Source: an uncultured Dialister sp.
Lineage (GTDB): Bacteria > Bacillota > Negativicutes > Veillonellales > Dialisteraceae
Length of the DNA stretch: 64,000 nt
Direction: 5' to 3'
Assembly: GCA_900547785.1 (NCBI GenBank)
Contig: URIB01000004.1
Span: forward strand, 54,055 to 118,054
Shown here: positions 44,253 to 52,733 of the stretch, in pieces
How positions within the stretch are numbered: the first letter of the stretch is position 1
Layout: each line of letters opens with the position of its first letter
Translations under genes and position numbers: made by a program
Notes under the pieces: model-generated
The model's database searches: none
What the model saw: only the letters and a program-made list of their open reading frames with translations
What the model was told of the DNA's origin: nothing

Positions 44253-45258
44253 ATGGGCGCCGCCGTTTCTTGCTGAAAAATGGGATCACAGCGGACTGCA
44301 AATTGGAAATCCGGAACAGCCTGTAAAAAAAATCCTTATAGCGCTGGATACAACCCGGGAAAATGTTTCTTATGCAGTTGATCATCAAATTGATATGATA
44401 ATATCGCACCATCCGCTTTTATTTAGACCTATAAGCGAGATTGATTTATCTACTTCTAAAGGGCGAATCATAGAACAGTTAATTACGCACCATATTGTAT
44501 CTTTTGCAGCACATACCAATTTAGATACAGCCGATCAAGGTGTAAATGATGCTTTGGCAGAAAAATTATGTTTGCAGAATTGTTTCGGGTTGGTTCCTGT
44601 TCATACAGAAAATTTGTATAAAATCCGTGTATGTACAAAGATATTGGCAAGCAGAGACTTAGAAGGAAAGCTGAAAGAATTTTTAGGAGAGCAAGTAAGC
44701 CGGTTTTACTTACTTGATGGTGAAGATGATTCTACGGAAAATTCCAGATTGGAATTTACTGTAACAGAAAAGGCATTGCATAAGGCAGAATCGATTTTAC
44801 GGCAAGAATCAAAAGATATTTATTATGATATTTATCTGCTGAAAAATCGGGGACATCAAAGCAGAATGGGCAGGATAGGTAATTTACCGAAAGAAATGTC
44901 GGGGAAAGAAGCTCTGTTATATATCAAAGATAAGTTAGGGATTTCGGGATTAAAATATGCTGGAAATATGAATAAAAAGATAAAAAAAATAGCGATTCTC
45001 GGCGGAGCGGGTATGGATTTCAGCTCTCTGGCGGAACGTGCCGGTGCAGACTTATATTTGACGGGAGATGTGAAATATCATGAGGCGGAAGAGGCTTCAT
45101 CCGACGGTTTTTTAATCGTAGACGGCGGTCATTTCTGTACAGAGCGGGTTATCGTACCTTATCTTGCTGAAAGACTCAGAAAAGAATTTAAAAAGCGAGA
45201 GTGGGAAATAATAGTTGAAGAAGATGATTTTTCACATGATGTGTTTTCCTATGTTTAA
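44212..45258 (+). CDS. Nif3-like dinuclear metal-centre protein
   Basis: From ATG 44212 (GGAGGAG just upstream) the product is 348 residues. It shows the NIF3 fold marks MNEWAPPFLAEKWDHSGLQIG near residues 8-28, MIISHHPLLFRPI near 65-77, AAHTNLD near 105, and C-terminal DLYLTGDVKYHEA and DGGHFCTERV. A central insert of about 120 residues is typical of the Bacillus YqfO type. The family is a hexamer that binds two metal ions, sometimes annotated GTP cyclohydrolase 1 type 2, but its true reaction is unsettled. Confidence 0.92.
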   Translation: MKILASNIIEMMNEWAPPFLAEKWDHSGLQIGNPEQPVKKILIALDTTRENVSYAVDHQIDMIISHHPLLFRPISEIDLSTSKGRIIEQLITHHIVSFAAHTNLDTADQGVNDALAEKLCLQNCFGLVPVHTENLYKIRVCTKILASRDLEGKLKEFLGEQVSRFYLLDGEDDSTENSRLEFTVTEKALHKAESILRQESKDIYYDIYLLKNRGHQSRMGRIGNLPKEMSGKEALLYIKDKLGISGLKYAGNMNKKIKKIAILGGAGMDFSSLAERAGADLYLTGDVKYHEAEEASSDGFLIVDGGHFCTERVIVPYLAERLRKEFKKREWEIIVEEDDFSHDVFSYV

Positions 45259-45259
45259 G

Positions 45260-45288
45260 TTGAAATAAAAAACAGATGATGATATACT
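45260..45288 (+). promoter_or_regulatory. Promoter of rnpB
   Basis: TTGAAA (45260-45265), 17-base spacer, TATACT (45283-45288). The predicted start coincides with the first base of the RNase P RNA. Confidence 0.78.
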
Positions 45289-45296
45289 CTTACACA

Positions 45297-45640
45297 CGAG
45301 CAGGAAAGATGATTGCGGGCCGTAAGGCGTGAGGAAAGTCCGAGCTTCGCAGGGCGGGATGCCGGATAACGTCCGGCGGGAGTGATCCTAGGGAAAGTGC
45401 CATAGAAAAGAAAACCGCCGTATGAAACGGTAAGGGTGGAAAGGTGTGGTAAGAGCACACCAGCAGTCGGGAGACCGGCTGGCTTGGTAAACCCCATCCG
45501 AAGCAAGACCGAATAGGGAAGGGTTGAGGTTGCCCGCTGACCTTCCGGGTAGTGTCGCTTGATCGGCAAAGTAATTTGTCGGCTAGATAGATAATCATCA
45601 CCGTATTAACGGTACAGAACTCGGCTTACTGATTGCTCGA
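45297..45640 (+). ncRNA. rnpB: RNase P RNA, bacterial type A
   Basis: The P1 ends CGAGCA (45297-45302) and TGCTCG (45634-45639) pair. The universal CR-I block GAGGAAAGTCCGAGC is at about 45331-45345 and the matching 3' block ACAGAACTCGGCTTACT ends near 45630. In between are AAACCCCATCCGAAGCAAGACC (P10-P11 region) and a GGAAGGGTTGAGG stretch. The RNA cleaves the 5' leaders of tRNA precursors. Only the cleanest landmarks were checked, but together they are unambiguous. Confidence 0.97.
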
Positions 45641-45645
45641 CGAAT

Positions 45646-45678
45646 AAAAAAGAGTCTCATGAAGAGGCTCTTTTTTTT
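45646..45678 (+). terminator. Terminator after rnpB (also T-rich toward putP)
   Basis: Stem AAAAAAGAGTCTC / GAGGCTCTTTTTT with a 5-base loop, followed by T residues. Confidence 0.85.
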
Positions 45679-45704
45679 GCTTGAGTTTTTAAATTTATTC
45701 CTGC

Positions 45705-47195
45705 TTAATCATTTTTAGATAGTTCAATCATTTTATTAAAGTTTCTTTGTACAGATAATGAGGGGGGACTATCCATCAAACTTACAAAAACAATAGCAGC
45801 AACAGACAGCAAAAATCCGGGGACTAATTCATATAAATCAAACCATGCAAACTGTTTCCATATCAGTACCGTAATACCACCGACAATAATGCCTGCATAA
45901 GCACCTTTAAGAGTCATGCGTTTCCAATAAAGGGAAAGCAAGACTGCAGGACCGAAACATGCACCAAAGCCCGCCCAGGCATAAGATACAATAGCAAAAA
46001 TGTAGCTGTTGGGGTCAGAAGCTAAATAAATGGAACAAGCTGCGATAATAAGAACAGTAAGGCGGCTCACAAAAATAAGTTCTTTCTCGCTTGCCTGTTG
46101 TCTTAGGAATGGTTGGTATAAATCTTTTGAAACGGCAGACGCGGTAACCAATAATTGGGCAGAAGCCGTACTCATGATAGCTGCTAAAATAGCGGACCAG
46201 ATAAGACCTGTTATAAAGGGAGTCGACAGCGTTTCTGCCATAACAATAAAGACTCGCTCTGCATCAGCATTTTCCAATGGTACAGTTAAATATGCCTTTC
46301 CCACAATACCTATGGCAACAGCAAAAGTAAGTGATAAAATAACCCAAGACATAGCAATTTTTGTTGATTTTTTTAATTCTGACGGATTGCTGATTGCCAT
46401 AAAACGGACAAGAATATGAGGTTGTCCAAAATATCCGAGTCCCCATCCAAGGGAAGAAATCATCATAATAATTAATGTTATAAAATCCATAGAGCCGGGG
46501 AAAAAGGAGAAAAAATCTTTTCCTTCGCCGGCAAGTGCAGCGGCAGTAGGAGCAGGACCTCCCATGACAATAGTGGCGGCAATAGGAATGTAAAGTACAG
46601 TAAAAAACATCATCGCGCCTTGCACAAAATCGGTCATACTTACAGCGGAAAAGCCACCTAAAAAAGTATAAAAAATGACGACACCCGCTCCTACCAACAA
46701 TGCTGTAAAGTAGGGGAGTCCAAAAATTGTGTTAAATAACTTACCGGCAGACACAAAGCCTGAAGAGGTATAAATTACAAAGAAAAGAATAATAAATAAT
46801 GCGCAGATAAAGCGTAAACCGTTTTTTTTATCTTCAAAACGATTTGATAGGTAATCAGGAATTGTTAAACTGTTATTTGCAATTTCCGTATAATGGCGCA
46901 AGCGTTTCGCGGTGAGTACCCAGTTCGCCCAAGTGCCGGCGATTAGCCCGAATCCTGTCCAAAAAGCGGATAATCCATGCAAATAAGCATATCCGGGCAA
47001 GCCCATCAGCATCCATCCGCTCATATCAGATGCTTCTGCACTCATAGACGTTACCCAGGGTCCCAATTTTCTATCCCCTAAAATGTACTGGGATAATTTT
47101 TTTTGTTTGCGGGAATAGTAAATTCCGATTGCCATCATTACGGCTAAATAAAGAATGAAAGCAAGCAAAATTCCTATGTTGTTTTGTACATTCAC
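45705..47195 (-). CDS. putP: Sodium/proline symporter
   Basis: The 496-residue protein belongs to the sodium:solute symporter family, with about 13 membrane segments. PutP-like features include the early segment GDRKLGPWVTSMSAEASDMSGWMLMGLPG (about residues 40-68), LRHYTEIANNSLTIPDYLSNRFE, and the core STASAQLLVTASAVSKDLYQ near 340. The start is GTG at 47195, supported by AAGGAGG on the minus strand at good spacing. The separation of 134 bases from the upstream tmcAL leaves room for its own promoter. No put catabolic genes are nearby. Confidence 0.92.
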   Translation of the reverse strand: MNVQNNIGILLAFILYLAVMMAIGIYYSRKQKKLSQYILGDRKLGPWVTSMSAEASDMSGWMLMGLPGYAYLHGLSAFWTGFGLIAGTWANWVLTAKRLRHYTEIANNSLTIPDYLSNRFEDKKNGLRFICALFIILFFVIYTSSGFVSAGKLFNTIFGLPYFTALLVGAGVVIFYTFLGGFSAVSMTDFVQGAMMFFTVLYIPIAATIVMGGPAPTAAALAGEGKDFFSFFPGSMDFITLIIMMISSLGWGLGYFGQPHILVRFMAISNPSELKKSTKIAMSWVILSLTFAVAIGIVGKAYLTVPLENADAERVFIVMAETLSTPFITGLIWSAILAAIMSTASAQLLVTASAVSKDLYQPFLRQQASEKELIFVSRLTVLIIAACSIYLASDPNSYIFAIVSYAWAGFGACFGPAVLLSLYWKRMTLKGAYAGIIVGGITVLIWKQFAWFDLYELVPGFLLSVAAIVFVSLMDSPPSLSVQRNFNKMIELSKND

Positions 47196-47329
47196 AAATG
47201 TATCCTCCTTAAGTAACAGTTGTTATAAGCCGTTAACGGTCTGTAGAGCATCTGCTCATTTTATTCCACATAGAATGAATGACTATTTATACATAATAAT
47301 GTTTCAGAAAAATAATGTAAAGCTTTACA

Positions 47330-48484
47330 CTACATGATGATAGGAGAGTTATAGAAGTCCGAACGGCCGGTTCTATAGATTTCATTTGCCATACAAAAAT
47401 TTTGAATATCCGTTGCAGCTATATCCAGCTTAAGAATAGCGGCATCATCTGGAGGGAGTGTTCGTAATGCTTTTGCGGTGCTTGTAAAAACCGGTAAGTG
47501 TGAGTTTTTTAAAAGAAAACTCTGACTTTTTTGCATGGCAAGCAGGCGTGCAAAATGTATTTCTTTTCTTTCGGTAAATGGAGAAGGTATTTTGTCTGAT
47601 AAAAGTAAAGCGGCACCGATACGTTTAAGCCGGCTGTATAAATAGCGTTTATTTTTTACTTGATCTAAGGCATCTGTCCAGGTACTTTTTTGCATACTTT
47701 TAAACCACCGGTGCTCTAAACCCTCGCTAAACAATTTGGAGGCAGACAGCTTCTGTATGGAAAGTCGTTTATTGATCAAGAGACAGGCTGATTCATATCT
47801 TTGGTAAGATAGATAATTTCCTGTTCTCATCAATGATTCCGCCTCATTTCTTATAACAGGTGGTAAAAATGGATAACAGCCTGTTGTAAGAAGACTTTGC
47901 CGTGCAAGTGTGGCAGAAGCCGCATGAGCTTGATGGCGTCGGATGACAATAAAAGATAAAGGTAAATTTTGTTTTTTGGCGGCCAAGATATAACGGAACC
48001 CCAAAAGGTTATTAGGCTTTTTTAACTCCTGAGATAATTGAGGATATTTAATTCTTATACTTTCGGTGATGGCAGAAGAATAAGACATCCCTTTTCTTAA
48101 ACAGTGACGGAAATGTTCACTGCACTCATCTGATAAATACCAGGATGAAATTTTTTGAAAATCAGATACATTCAATGACTCCGCACCGAATGCAATATGA
48201 GTACATCCCAACTGATATAAAAATGATATTGCATATTCGGAAAAAATATCGGCACTTTGAAGAACGCACAGACAGGGAAGTTCTACAACGGCGCTGATAC
48301 CATGATAGAGAGCCCATTTGGCACGTATCCATTTATTAAACAGCGCAGGCTCCCCCCGTTGAACAAAAGATCCGCTCATAGCACCGATGATGGGAGTTTC
48401 AGGATATAATTTCTTGATTTCTTGAATCATGTGGGAATGTCCTTCGTGAAAAGGATTCCATTCCGCTGTTATACCGATATACAT
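47330..48484 (-). CDS. tmcAL: tRNA(Met) cytidine acetate ligase
   Basis: The 384-residue protein of the YlbM/TmcAL family makes N4-acetylcytidine at the wobble position of elongator tRNA-Met from acetate and ATP. Its nucleotidyltransferase-like N-terminus shows GITAEWNPFHEGHSHMI (residues 3-19), MSGSFVQRGEPALFNKWIRA near 35-54, VELPCLCVLQSADIF, and LGCTHIAFGAES. AAAGGA precedes the ATG on the minus strand. It ends next to a short perfect palindrome at 47316-47329. Confidence 0.92.
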   Translation of the reverse strand: MYIGITAEWNPFHEGHSHMIQEIKKLYPETPIIGAMSGSFVQRGEPALFNKWIRAKWALYHGISAVVELPCLCVLQSADIFSEYAISFLYQLGCTHIAFGAESLNVSDFQKISSWYLSDECSEHFRHCLRKGMSYSSAITESIRIKYPQLSQELKKPNNLLGFRYILAAKKQNLPLSFIVIRRHQAHAASATLARQSLLTTGCYPFLPPVIRNEAESLMRTGNYLSYQRYESACLLINKRLSIQKLSASKLFSEGLEHRWFKSMQKSTWTDALDQVKNKRYLYSRLKRIGAALLLSDKIPSPFTERKEIHFARLLAMQKSQSFLLKNSHLPVFTSTAKALRTLPPDDAAILKLDIAATDIQNFCMANEIYRTGRSDFYNSPIIM

Positions 48485-48554
48485 TTTATAATCCTTTCAT
48501 TGGTTATTTATTTTATCATAGATTATGAAAGGAGACATGCCACGTAAATCTCTA

Positions 48555-48563
48555 TGGTATAAT
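48555..48563 (+). promoter_or_regulatory. Extended -10 promoter for the lipoprotein gene
   Basis: TGG plus TATAAT, about 40 bases before the TTG start. Confidence 0.6.
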
Positions 48564-48606
48564 TAATAGCTAGGATAAGTTATTAAGCATTTCATGGGAG
48601 AAAAAA

Positions 48607-49185
48607 TTGTCAAAATTTGGTAGCAGAAAGATTATTTCAGGAATATGTCTGCTTTGTTTATTTTTACTAGCAGGCTGCAGTCAGCAAGAAATAAGTGATG
48701 AATATATTTTAGGAAAAAACAGGATAAGTTGTGATAATACAACAATTACCGTAATGACTCCTTTTGAACTCATAACAGAAGGAAAGCAAGTTGAACTGGC
48801 TGACAAATCAGTCAGAAATATAGCGGCGGAAGGGCATAATAAAAATATACAAATGTTTGTTACTGCCGGAGTGGCGGGGTCTGAAAATACAGTAAATACT
48901 TTGGCAGATAAGGCCAAAATGATCTTAAAAGACAATCCTTCCGTATCCGACTTAAAAGTAGATGAATCTGACGTGAAGATTCAATCGGTAAACGGGAAGA
49001 AATTGGAATTTGTCTTTGATGAAAGGGTTAAAGGCAAACATACGAACTTAACTGTCACAGAGTATATCTTTGAGTATGAGGGCGTAGTTTGGCGTGTCAT
49101 TTATCAATACCGGAGTAAGGATAATAAAGGAAAGCAATTAAGCGAACTCATTGCGGGAAAGATATATTTAGGAGCAACTTTTTAA
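48607..49185 (+). CDS. Lipoprotein of unknown function
   Basis: The 192-residue protein starts at TTG 48607, preceded by a modest GGGAG site. It has a lipoprotein signal: charged SKFGSRK, hydrophobic IISGICLLCLFLL, lipobox LAGC with the modified Cys near residue 24. The mature part has a ITVMTPFELI segment typical of small stress-type exported domains and several beta-type stretches ending in VWRVIYQYRSKDNKG. No family was recognised. A membrane-associated protein follows 19 bases later. Confidence 0.72.
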   Translation: MSKFGSRKIISGICLLCLFLLAGCSQQEISDEYILGKNRISCDNTTITVMTPFELITEGKQVELADKSVRNIAAEGHNKNIQMFVTAGVAGSENTVNTLADKAKMILKDNPSVSDLKVDESDVKIQSVNGKKLEFVFDERVKGKHTNLTVTEYIFEYEGVVWRVIYQYRSKDNKGKQLSELIAGKIYLGATF

Positions 49186-49204
49186 TAGATGAATGGAGGA
49201 CAGA

Positions 49205-49471
49205 ATGAGAGTTAGTGGACATAACTTGTTTTCACTTTTACTTTTTTTAGCTTGCGGTGCACTGATAGGAGGAATCATAGGGGAAGTACTGAACCATGTC
49301 AGCTTATCCGGAATTATGCCGTATTTGACCCAAACCTATGAGATTTTTAATTTAAGGGATATATATCTGAATCTTGCCATCATTGAGCTCCGGTTCGGAA
49401 TTAGATTCGCTCCTAATTTGATCAGTGTTATTGGAATATTGATTGCGGCATGGTTATATAAAAGGTTTTAA
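49205..49471 (+). CDS. Small membrane protein, DUF4321-like
   Basis: From ATG 49205 (GGAGGA at 49195-49200) the product is 88 residues with a hydrophobic N-terminal segment LFSLLLFLACGALIGGIIGEVL, a polar middle, and a C-terminal hydrophobic NLISVIGILIAAWLYKRF. The layout matches DUF4321 proteins, which commonly sit just before radC in Firmicutes. The role is unknown. Confidence 0.72.
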   Translation: MRVSGHNLFSLLLFLACGALIGGIIGEVLNHVSLSGIMPYLTQTYEIFNLRDIYLNLAIIELRFGIRFAPNLISVIGILIAAWLYKRF

Positions 49472-49526
49472 AGTCATTGTGTTTCCTCTGTTTCTAAATG
49501 GTTAATCCTTCTGGAGGAGTCATCTC

Positions 49527-50213
49527 ATGTTGATAAAAGAAATGAGAAGTGAAGATAAACCAAGGGAAAGGTTTGCCGAATCACCGTCAAATGCGAGTCT
49601 GACGGATTTGGTAGCGATACTTTTGAGGACGGGAAGGCATGGGCATTCTGTTTTAGAAATTGCCGGTGATGTAGTTAAGAACTTGGAGATGACTGCGGGC
49701 GGAAGTGGATTTGATGATTTAAATTGGAGGGATTTGACGGATATCCAAGGGATTGGAAAAGACAAAGCCGTTACTATTTGTGCAGCCATAGAACTGGGGC
49801 GGCGTTTAAGTACTTTGTATAATAAACAGCAATTACCGCATTTTGATAATCCCGGGGCGGTATCTTCCTATTTTATGGAGAAGCTTCGGCATGAAAATCA
49901 GGAACATTTTTTAGTTTGTTTTGTGAATGCAAAGAATAAACTGCTTGGCTATAAAGAAATCAATATAGGAAATATGAATGCCGCATCCGTTGACATAAAA
50001 GAAGGAATGCGATGGGCTCTTCGGTATAAAGCCTATAATATAATTCTCCTTCACAATCATCCGTCCGGAGATCCCGAGCCTTCAAGGGCAGATATACATG
50101 TAACGAAATCCTTTTCTGAAGCGGCAAAATTACTTGATATGTCTGTTTTAGATCATATTATTATAGGAGATGGTGTTTTTGTGAGTCTTTCTGAGCGAGG
50201 ATACATAAAATAG
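49527..50213 (+). CDS. radC: RadC-family JAB/MPN domain protein
   Basis: The 228-residue protein has the RadC layout: an N-terminal helix-hairpin-helix region (SPSNASLTDLVAILLRTGRHG and IQGIGKDKAVTICAAIELGRR) and a C-terminal JAB metalloprotease-like domain with HNHPSGDPEPSRAD near residues 175-188, the zinc-ligand signature. The family's biological role is unsettled despite the name. GGAGGAG precedes the start. Confidence 0.93.
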   Translation: MLIKEMRSEDKPRERFAESPSNASLTDLVAILLRTGRHGHSVLEIAGDVVKNLEMTAGGSGFDDLNWRDLTDIQGIGKDKAVTICAAIELGRRLSTLYNKQQLPHFDNPGAVSSYFMEKLRHENQEHFLVCFVNAKNKLLGYKEINIGNMNAASVDIKEGMRWALRYKAYNIILLHNHPSGDPEPSRADIHVTKSFSEAAKLLDMSVLDHIIIGDGVFVSLSERGYIK

Positions 50214-50279
50214 AAAATGATTATGTGAATTTATGAAGTGATGTATAGTAAGTTACGATTATAAGAAAGGGTGTTTATC

Positions 50280-50621
50280 ATGGAAGAAATGGAAAAAGGG
50301 AAAAAATATTCTGCTAAAGGCAAGGGGTATAGTGATACGATTTATGAAGTCCGTTTTACGCCTGTGCTGGAGCGTCCGGAATATCAGGAGGGGGTAGAAC
50401 GGGAAGGTTTACTGAAATTACAACAAATCATGGAGAAGGAGGATTTTGAGAAGTACATTAATAATGGGTTGATTCGTGTCACACAAGACGGAAGCAGGTT
50501 GTTATTAATTGCCAAAAATGAAATATATCGTTCTTTATTGACCGGCATTTTTGGGGAATCGATTTGCAAAGCTTTCGGTGTAGATGATTTTCGTGTAGTC
50601 AGTCAGACCAACGGATATTAG
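50280..50621 (+). CDS. Small protein of unknown function, faintly DnaA-domain-I-like
   Basis: From ATG 50280 (AAAGGG upstream) the product is 113 residues. The first half is charged and contains YEVRFTPVLERPEY. The second half, INNGLIRVTQDGSRLLLIAKNEIYRSLLTGIFGESICKAF, has the turn-strand-helix rhythm of the N-terminal domain of DnaA (a strand ending in a polar residue-Asn-Glu followed by a helix). This is a weak visual likeness and no family is claimed. It is isolated after radC and before a terminator. Confidence 0.6.
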   Translation: MEEMEKGKKYSAKGKGYSDTIYEVRFTPVLERPEYQEGVEREGLLKLQQIMEKEDFEKYINNGLIRVTQDGSRLLLIAKNEIYRSLLTGIFGESICKAFGVDDFRVVSQTNGY

Positions 50622-50706
50622 TATGAAGAAAATAAAATGATTCCATAGATATAAGATGGTTTTATTTTGCATTAAAAAGCAAAGATATTCTCCCTGTTAA
50701 TTAAGG

Positions 50707-50735
50707 TTGACTTAATCAATAAGTGGTGATATCCT
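50707..50735 (+). promoter_or_regulatory. Candidate promoter in the exbB upstream region
   Basis: TTGACT (50707-50712), 17-base spacer, TATCCT (50730-50735). A strong hairpin lies directly after it, so it may drive a short attenuated transcript. Confidence 0.4.
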
Positions 50736-50750
50736 TAAATTAAGATTTAA

Positions 50751-50790
50751 AAATAAACATTTTATCAATAAAATGTTTATTTTTTTATGG
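50751..50790 (+). terminator. Strong hairpin terminator upstream of exbB
   Basis: Perfect 14-bp stem AAATAAACATTTTA (50751-50764) / TAAAATGTTTATTT (50769-50782) with TCAA loop, then TTTT. It lies about 40 bases before the exbB ATG. Confidence 0.85.
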
Positions 50791-50826
50791 AATAATTAAT
50801 AGTTATATTTATTGTCGGAGGGGATT

Positions 50827-51435
50827 ATGGATTGGCTTCATTTATTTCATGCAGGTGGGTTAATGATGTACCCGCTTTTAATTTGTTCCATTATCGTGGT
50901 AGCTATTTTTATAGAACGATATAGATATTATCGTGCGAACATATCCGATGTCGATAATTTGTCAAAAGAAATTCCGACGTATTTGCATAATAATGATGTA
51001 GATGGTTTAAAAAATATATTGCTGCAGGATGGAGGAATTCCGGCAACAATTATTCTTGAGGCAACAAACTCATTGGAGAAGAATGTACATCAGACGACTA
51101 TCGTGGAGGGTGCGGCTGCTCACGCCTCGGGGTTATTAAAAAACTATTTGAATTACTTGGATGTAATTGTTACATTGTCGCCGCTGATGGGGCTTTTAGG
51201 AACAGTTATAGGTATGATCGGATCATTTGATGTTCTATCCGTATCGGAAGGGCAACCGTTTGCCATTACGGGAGGCGTAGCGGAAGCTCTTGTATGTACC
51301 GCTGCCGGCTTATTTGTTGCTATCATCGCTTTGATTGCGTATACTTATTTATCCCAACAAGTAAGTAACTATGTTTCTGCTATAGAAAAAGTTTCATCTG
51401 TATATTTGGGCATTGTAGAAGGTGACAGGAAATGA
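50827..51435 (+). CDS. exbB: ExbB-type proton channel subunit (MotA/TolQ/ExbB)
   Basis: From ATG 50827 (GGAGGGG just upstream; an in-frame TTG at 50812 lies before that site) the product is 202 residues. It has three hydrophobic segments: MMYPLLICSIIVVAIFIERYRYYR near 15, a long one near 115-135 containing TLSPLMGLLGTVIGMIGSF, and EALVCTAAGLFVAIIALIAYTYL near 158-180. With ExbD it harvests proton motive force to energise TonB in the inner membrane. An ATGA overlap couples it to exbD. Confidence 0.94.
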   Translation: MDWLHLFHAGGLMMYPLLICSIIVVAIFIERYRYYRANISDVDNLSKEIPTYLHNNDVDGLKNILLQDGGIPATIILEATNSLEKNVHQTTIVEGAAAHASGLLKNYLNYLDVIVTLSPLMGLLGTVIGMIGSFDVLSVSEGQPFAITGGVAEALVCTAAGLFVAIIALIAYTYLSQQVSNYVSAIEKVSSVYLGIVEGDRK

Positions 51436-51851
51436 GATTACAGTCTTTGGATGTAGAAAAGAAGCCGAAGCTTATGATTATTCCCATGATTGATATCATT
51501 TTCTTTCTCCTTGTATTTTTCATGATGAGCATGCTTACAATGGTGGTACAGAAATCTATTAATTTAAATTTACCGAAAACAGCATCCGCAAAAATGAATT
51601 TGGAAAAAACGATACCTATTGCAATTACATCAAATGGACAAATTTATGTCGAAAAAGAAAAAATCTCACATAGTGCTTTAAAGAAAAGGATGGAAATTGA
51701 AAAAAATAGAAACCCTGATGTGAGTATTGTACTTCGCGCAGATTCAAAATCGGAACATGGTGATTTTGTATTTGTATTGGATCAGTTAAAATCTGTGGGG
51801 ATTCATAAGATCGGTATTGCAACAGAAGCAAAACCGGAAAGTAAAGAATAA
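51432..51851 (+). CDS. exbD: ExbD/TolR-family biopolymer transport protein
   Basis: The 139-residue protein has one N-terminal membrane helix (MIPMIDIIFFLLVFFMMSMLTM, residues 16-37) carrying the conserved membrane Asp in MIDIIFF, then a periplasmic TolR-like domain including NLPKTASA, PIAITSNGQIYVEKEKIS and VVLRADSKSEHGDFVFVLDQLKSVG (read in part). It partners ExbB. ATGA overlap with exbB; tonB starts 11 bases after its stop. Confidence 0.95.
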   Translation: MRLQSLDVEKKPKLMIIPMIDIIFFLLVFFMMSMLTMVVQKSINLNLPKTASAKMNLEKTIPIAITSNGQIYVEKEKISHSALKKRMEIEKNRNPDVSIVLRADSKSEHGDFVFVLDQLKSVGIHKIGIATEAKPESKE

Positions 51852-51862
51852 AAGGGGGCATT

Positions 51863-52636
51863 ATGGTTACTTTCAAGTACCGATGGATGACCGCTTTTGG
51901 TATTTCTTTATTTGCCCATGCTATAGCAATTGTTTTTATAGCAGTTGCGGCTTTCTTGTTCCCGCATACATCTGTAGATAAAAGCCCGATTGAAGTGGAT
52001 TTAGTATCTATTGCTGGTGGCGGTGGAGGTGGAGGGAGTCCTGACGCCGGTCCGGAAATAGATACGCCGGAAGCGCAAACATCAGAAATACCTCCGGAAG
52101 CTGTAGAAGATATGGCTGATGAAGAAGTAGTGAACGATGTCCATGAAATTGCTGATGAATTTTCAGAAGATGTCGATAAAAGCAAAGAGAAATCACAAAT
52201 TTCGAATGCCAATTCGAATAACAGCAGTCGTGGACACGGATCCGGAACAGGAACCGGCGGCGGACATGGTTCCGGTCATGGAACGGGAACCGGTTCGGGA
52301 ACCGGACCGGGGACGGGATCCGGCAGCGGCGGCGGAAACGGATATGGTGTCGGAACGGGAAATACTATCGGCCCGCAGCTTTTAAGCAGTCCTGAACCTG
52401 TATATCCGGAGTCTGCAAGAGCTGCAAATATTGAAGGGACGGCGGTTGTAGGTCTTATCATAAGTGTTGACGGCGGGGTCAGCAGTGCGTGGATTGAATC
52501 TTCGTCCGGGAGCGGTGCATTGGATGATGCGGCTGTAAATGCGGTGTATAATTGGCGGTTTGTGCCGGCCAAACAAAATGGCGTTGCTGTAGAAGCCCGG
52601 TCGAGAGTGCCTGTTTCATTTTCTCTGCGATCATAA
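51863..52636 (+). CDS. tonB: TonB energy transducer with glycine-rich linker
   Basis: The 257-residue protein has a short cytoplasmic start, an N-terminal anchor helix FGISLFAHAIAIVFIAVAAFLF (residues 12-33), an acidic spacer with a seven-Gly run (52-58), and a Gly/Thr/Ser/His-rich linker about 122-166. The C-terminal TonB domain is about 172-257 (PVYPESARAANIEGTAVVGL, NWRFVPAKQNGVAVE). TonB links ExbBD to outer-membrane receptors. The linker normally is Pro-Lys/Glu-rich; this one is not. GGGGG-type Shine-Dalgarno precedes the ATG, and a terminator follows. Confidence 0.9.
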   Translation: MVTFKYRWMTAFGISLFAHAIAIVFIAVAAFLFPHTSVDKSPIEVDLVSIAGGGGGGGSPDAGPEIDTPEAQTSEIPPEAVEDMADEEVVNDVHEIADEFSEDVDKSKEKSQISNANSNNSSRGHGSGTGTGGGHGSGHGTGTGSGTGPGTGSGSGGGNGYGVGTGNTIGPQLLSSPEPVYPESARAANIEGTAVVGLIISVDGGVSSAWIESSSGSGALDDAAVNAVYNWRFVPAKQNGVAVEARSRVPVSFSLRS

Positions 52637-52646
52637 TATCAATTCG

Positions 52647-52686
52647 AATCTGTGCAACTTTTTATGTTTGCACAGATTTTTTTTAT
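52647..52686 (+). terminator. Terminator of exbB-exbD-tonB
   Basis: Stem AATCTGTGCA (52647-52656) / TGCACAGATT (52669-52678), then a T-run. Confidence 0.9.
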
Positions 52687-52733
52687 TAAAAATGTTAAAA
52701 TAAAATCAAAATCATCATATGGAGGAAAATGAT

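Noticed and set aside
45255..45601. Two overlapping minus-strand open frames of about 100 codons.
   Set aside because: They lie over the RNase P RNA gene, whose structure explains the sequence; no ribosome sites precede them.
52200..52400. GC-rich repeated stretch that looks at first like a tandem-repeat or CRISPR-like block.
   Set aside because: It is the in-frame Gly/Thr/Ser codon repeat of the tonB linker; units are irregular and there are no spacers.
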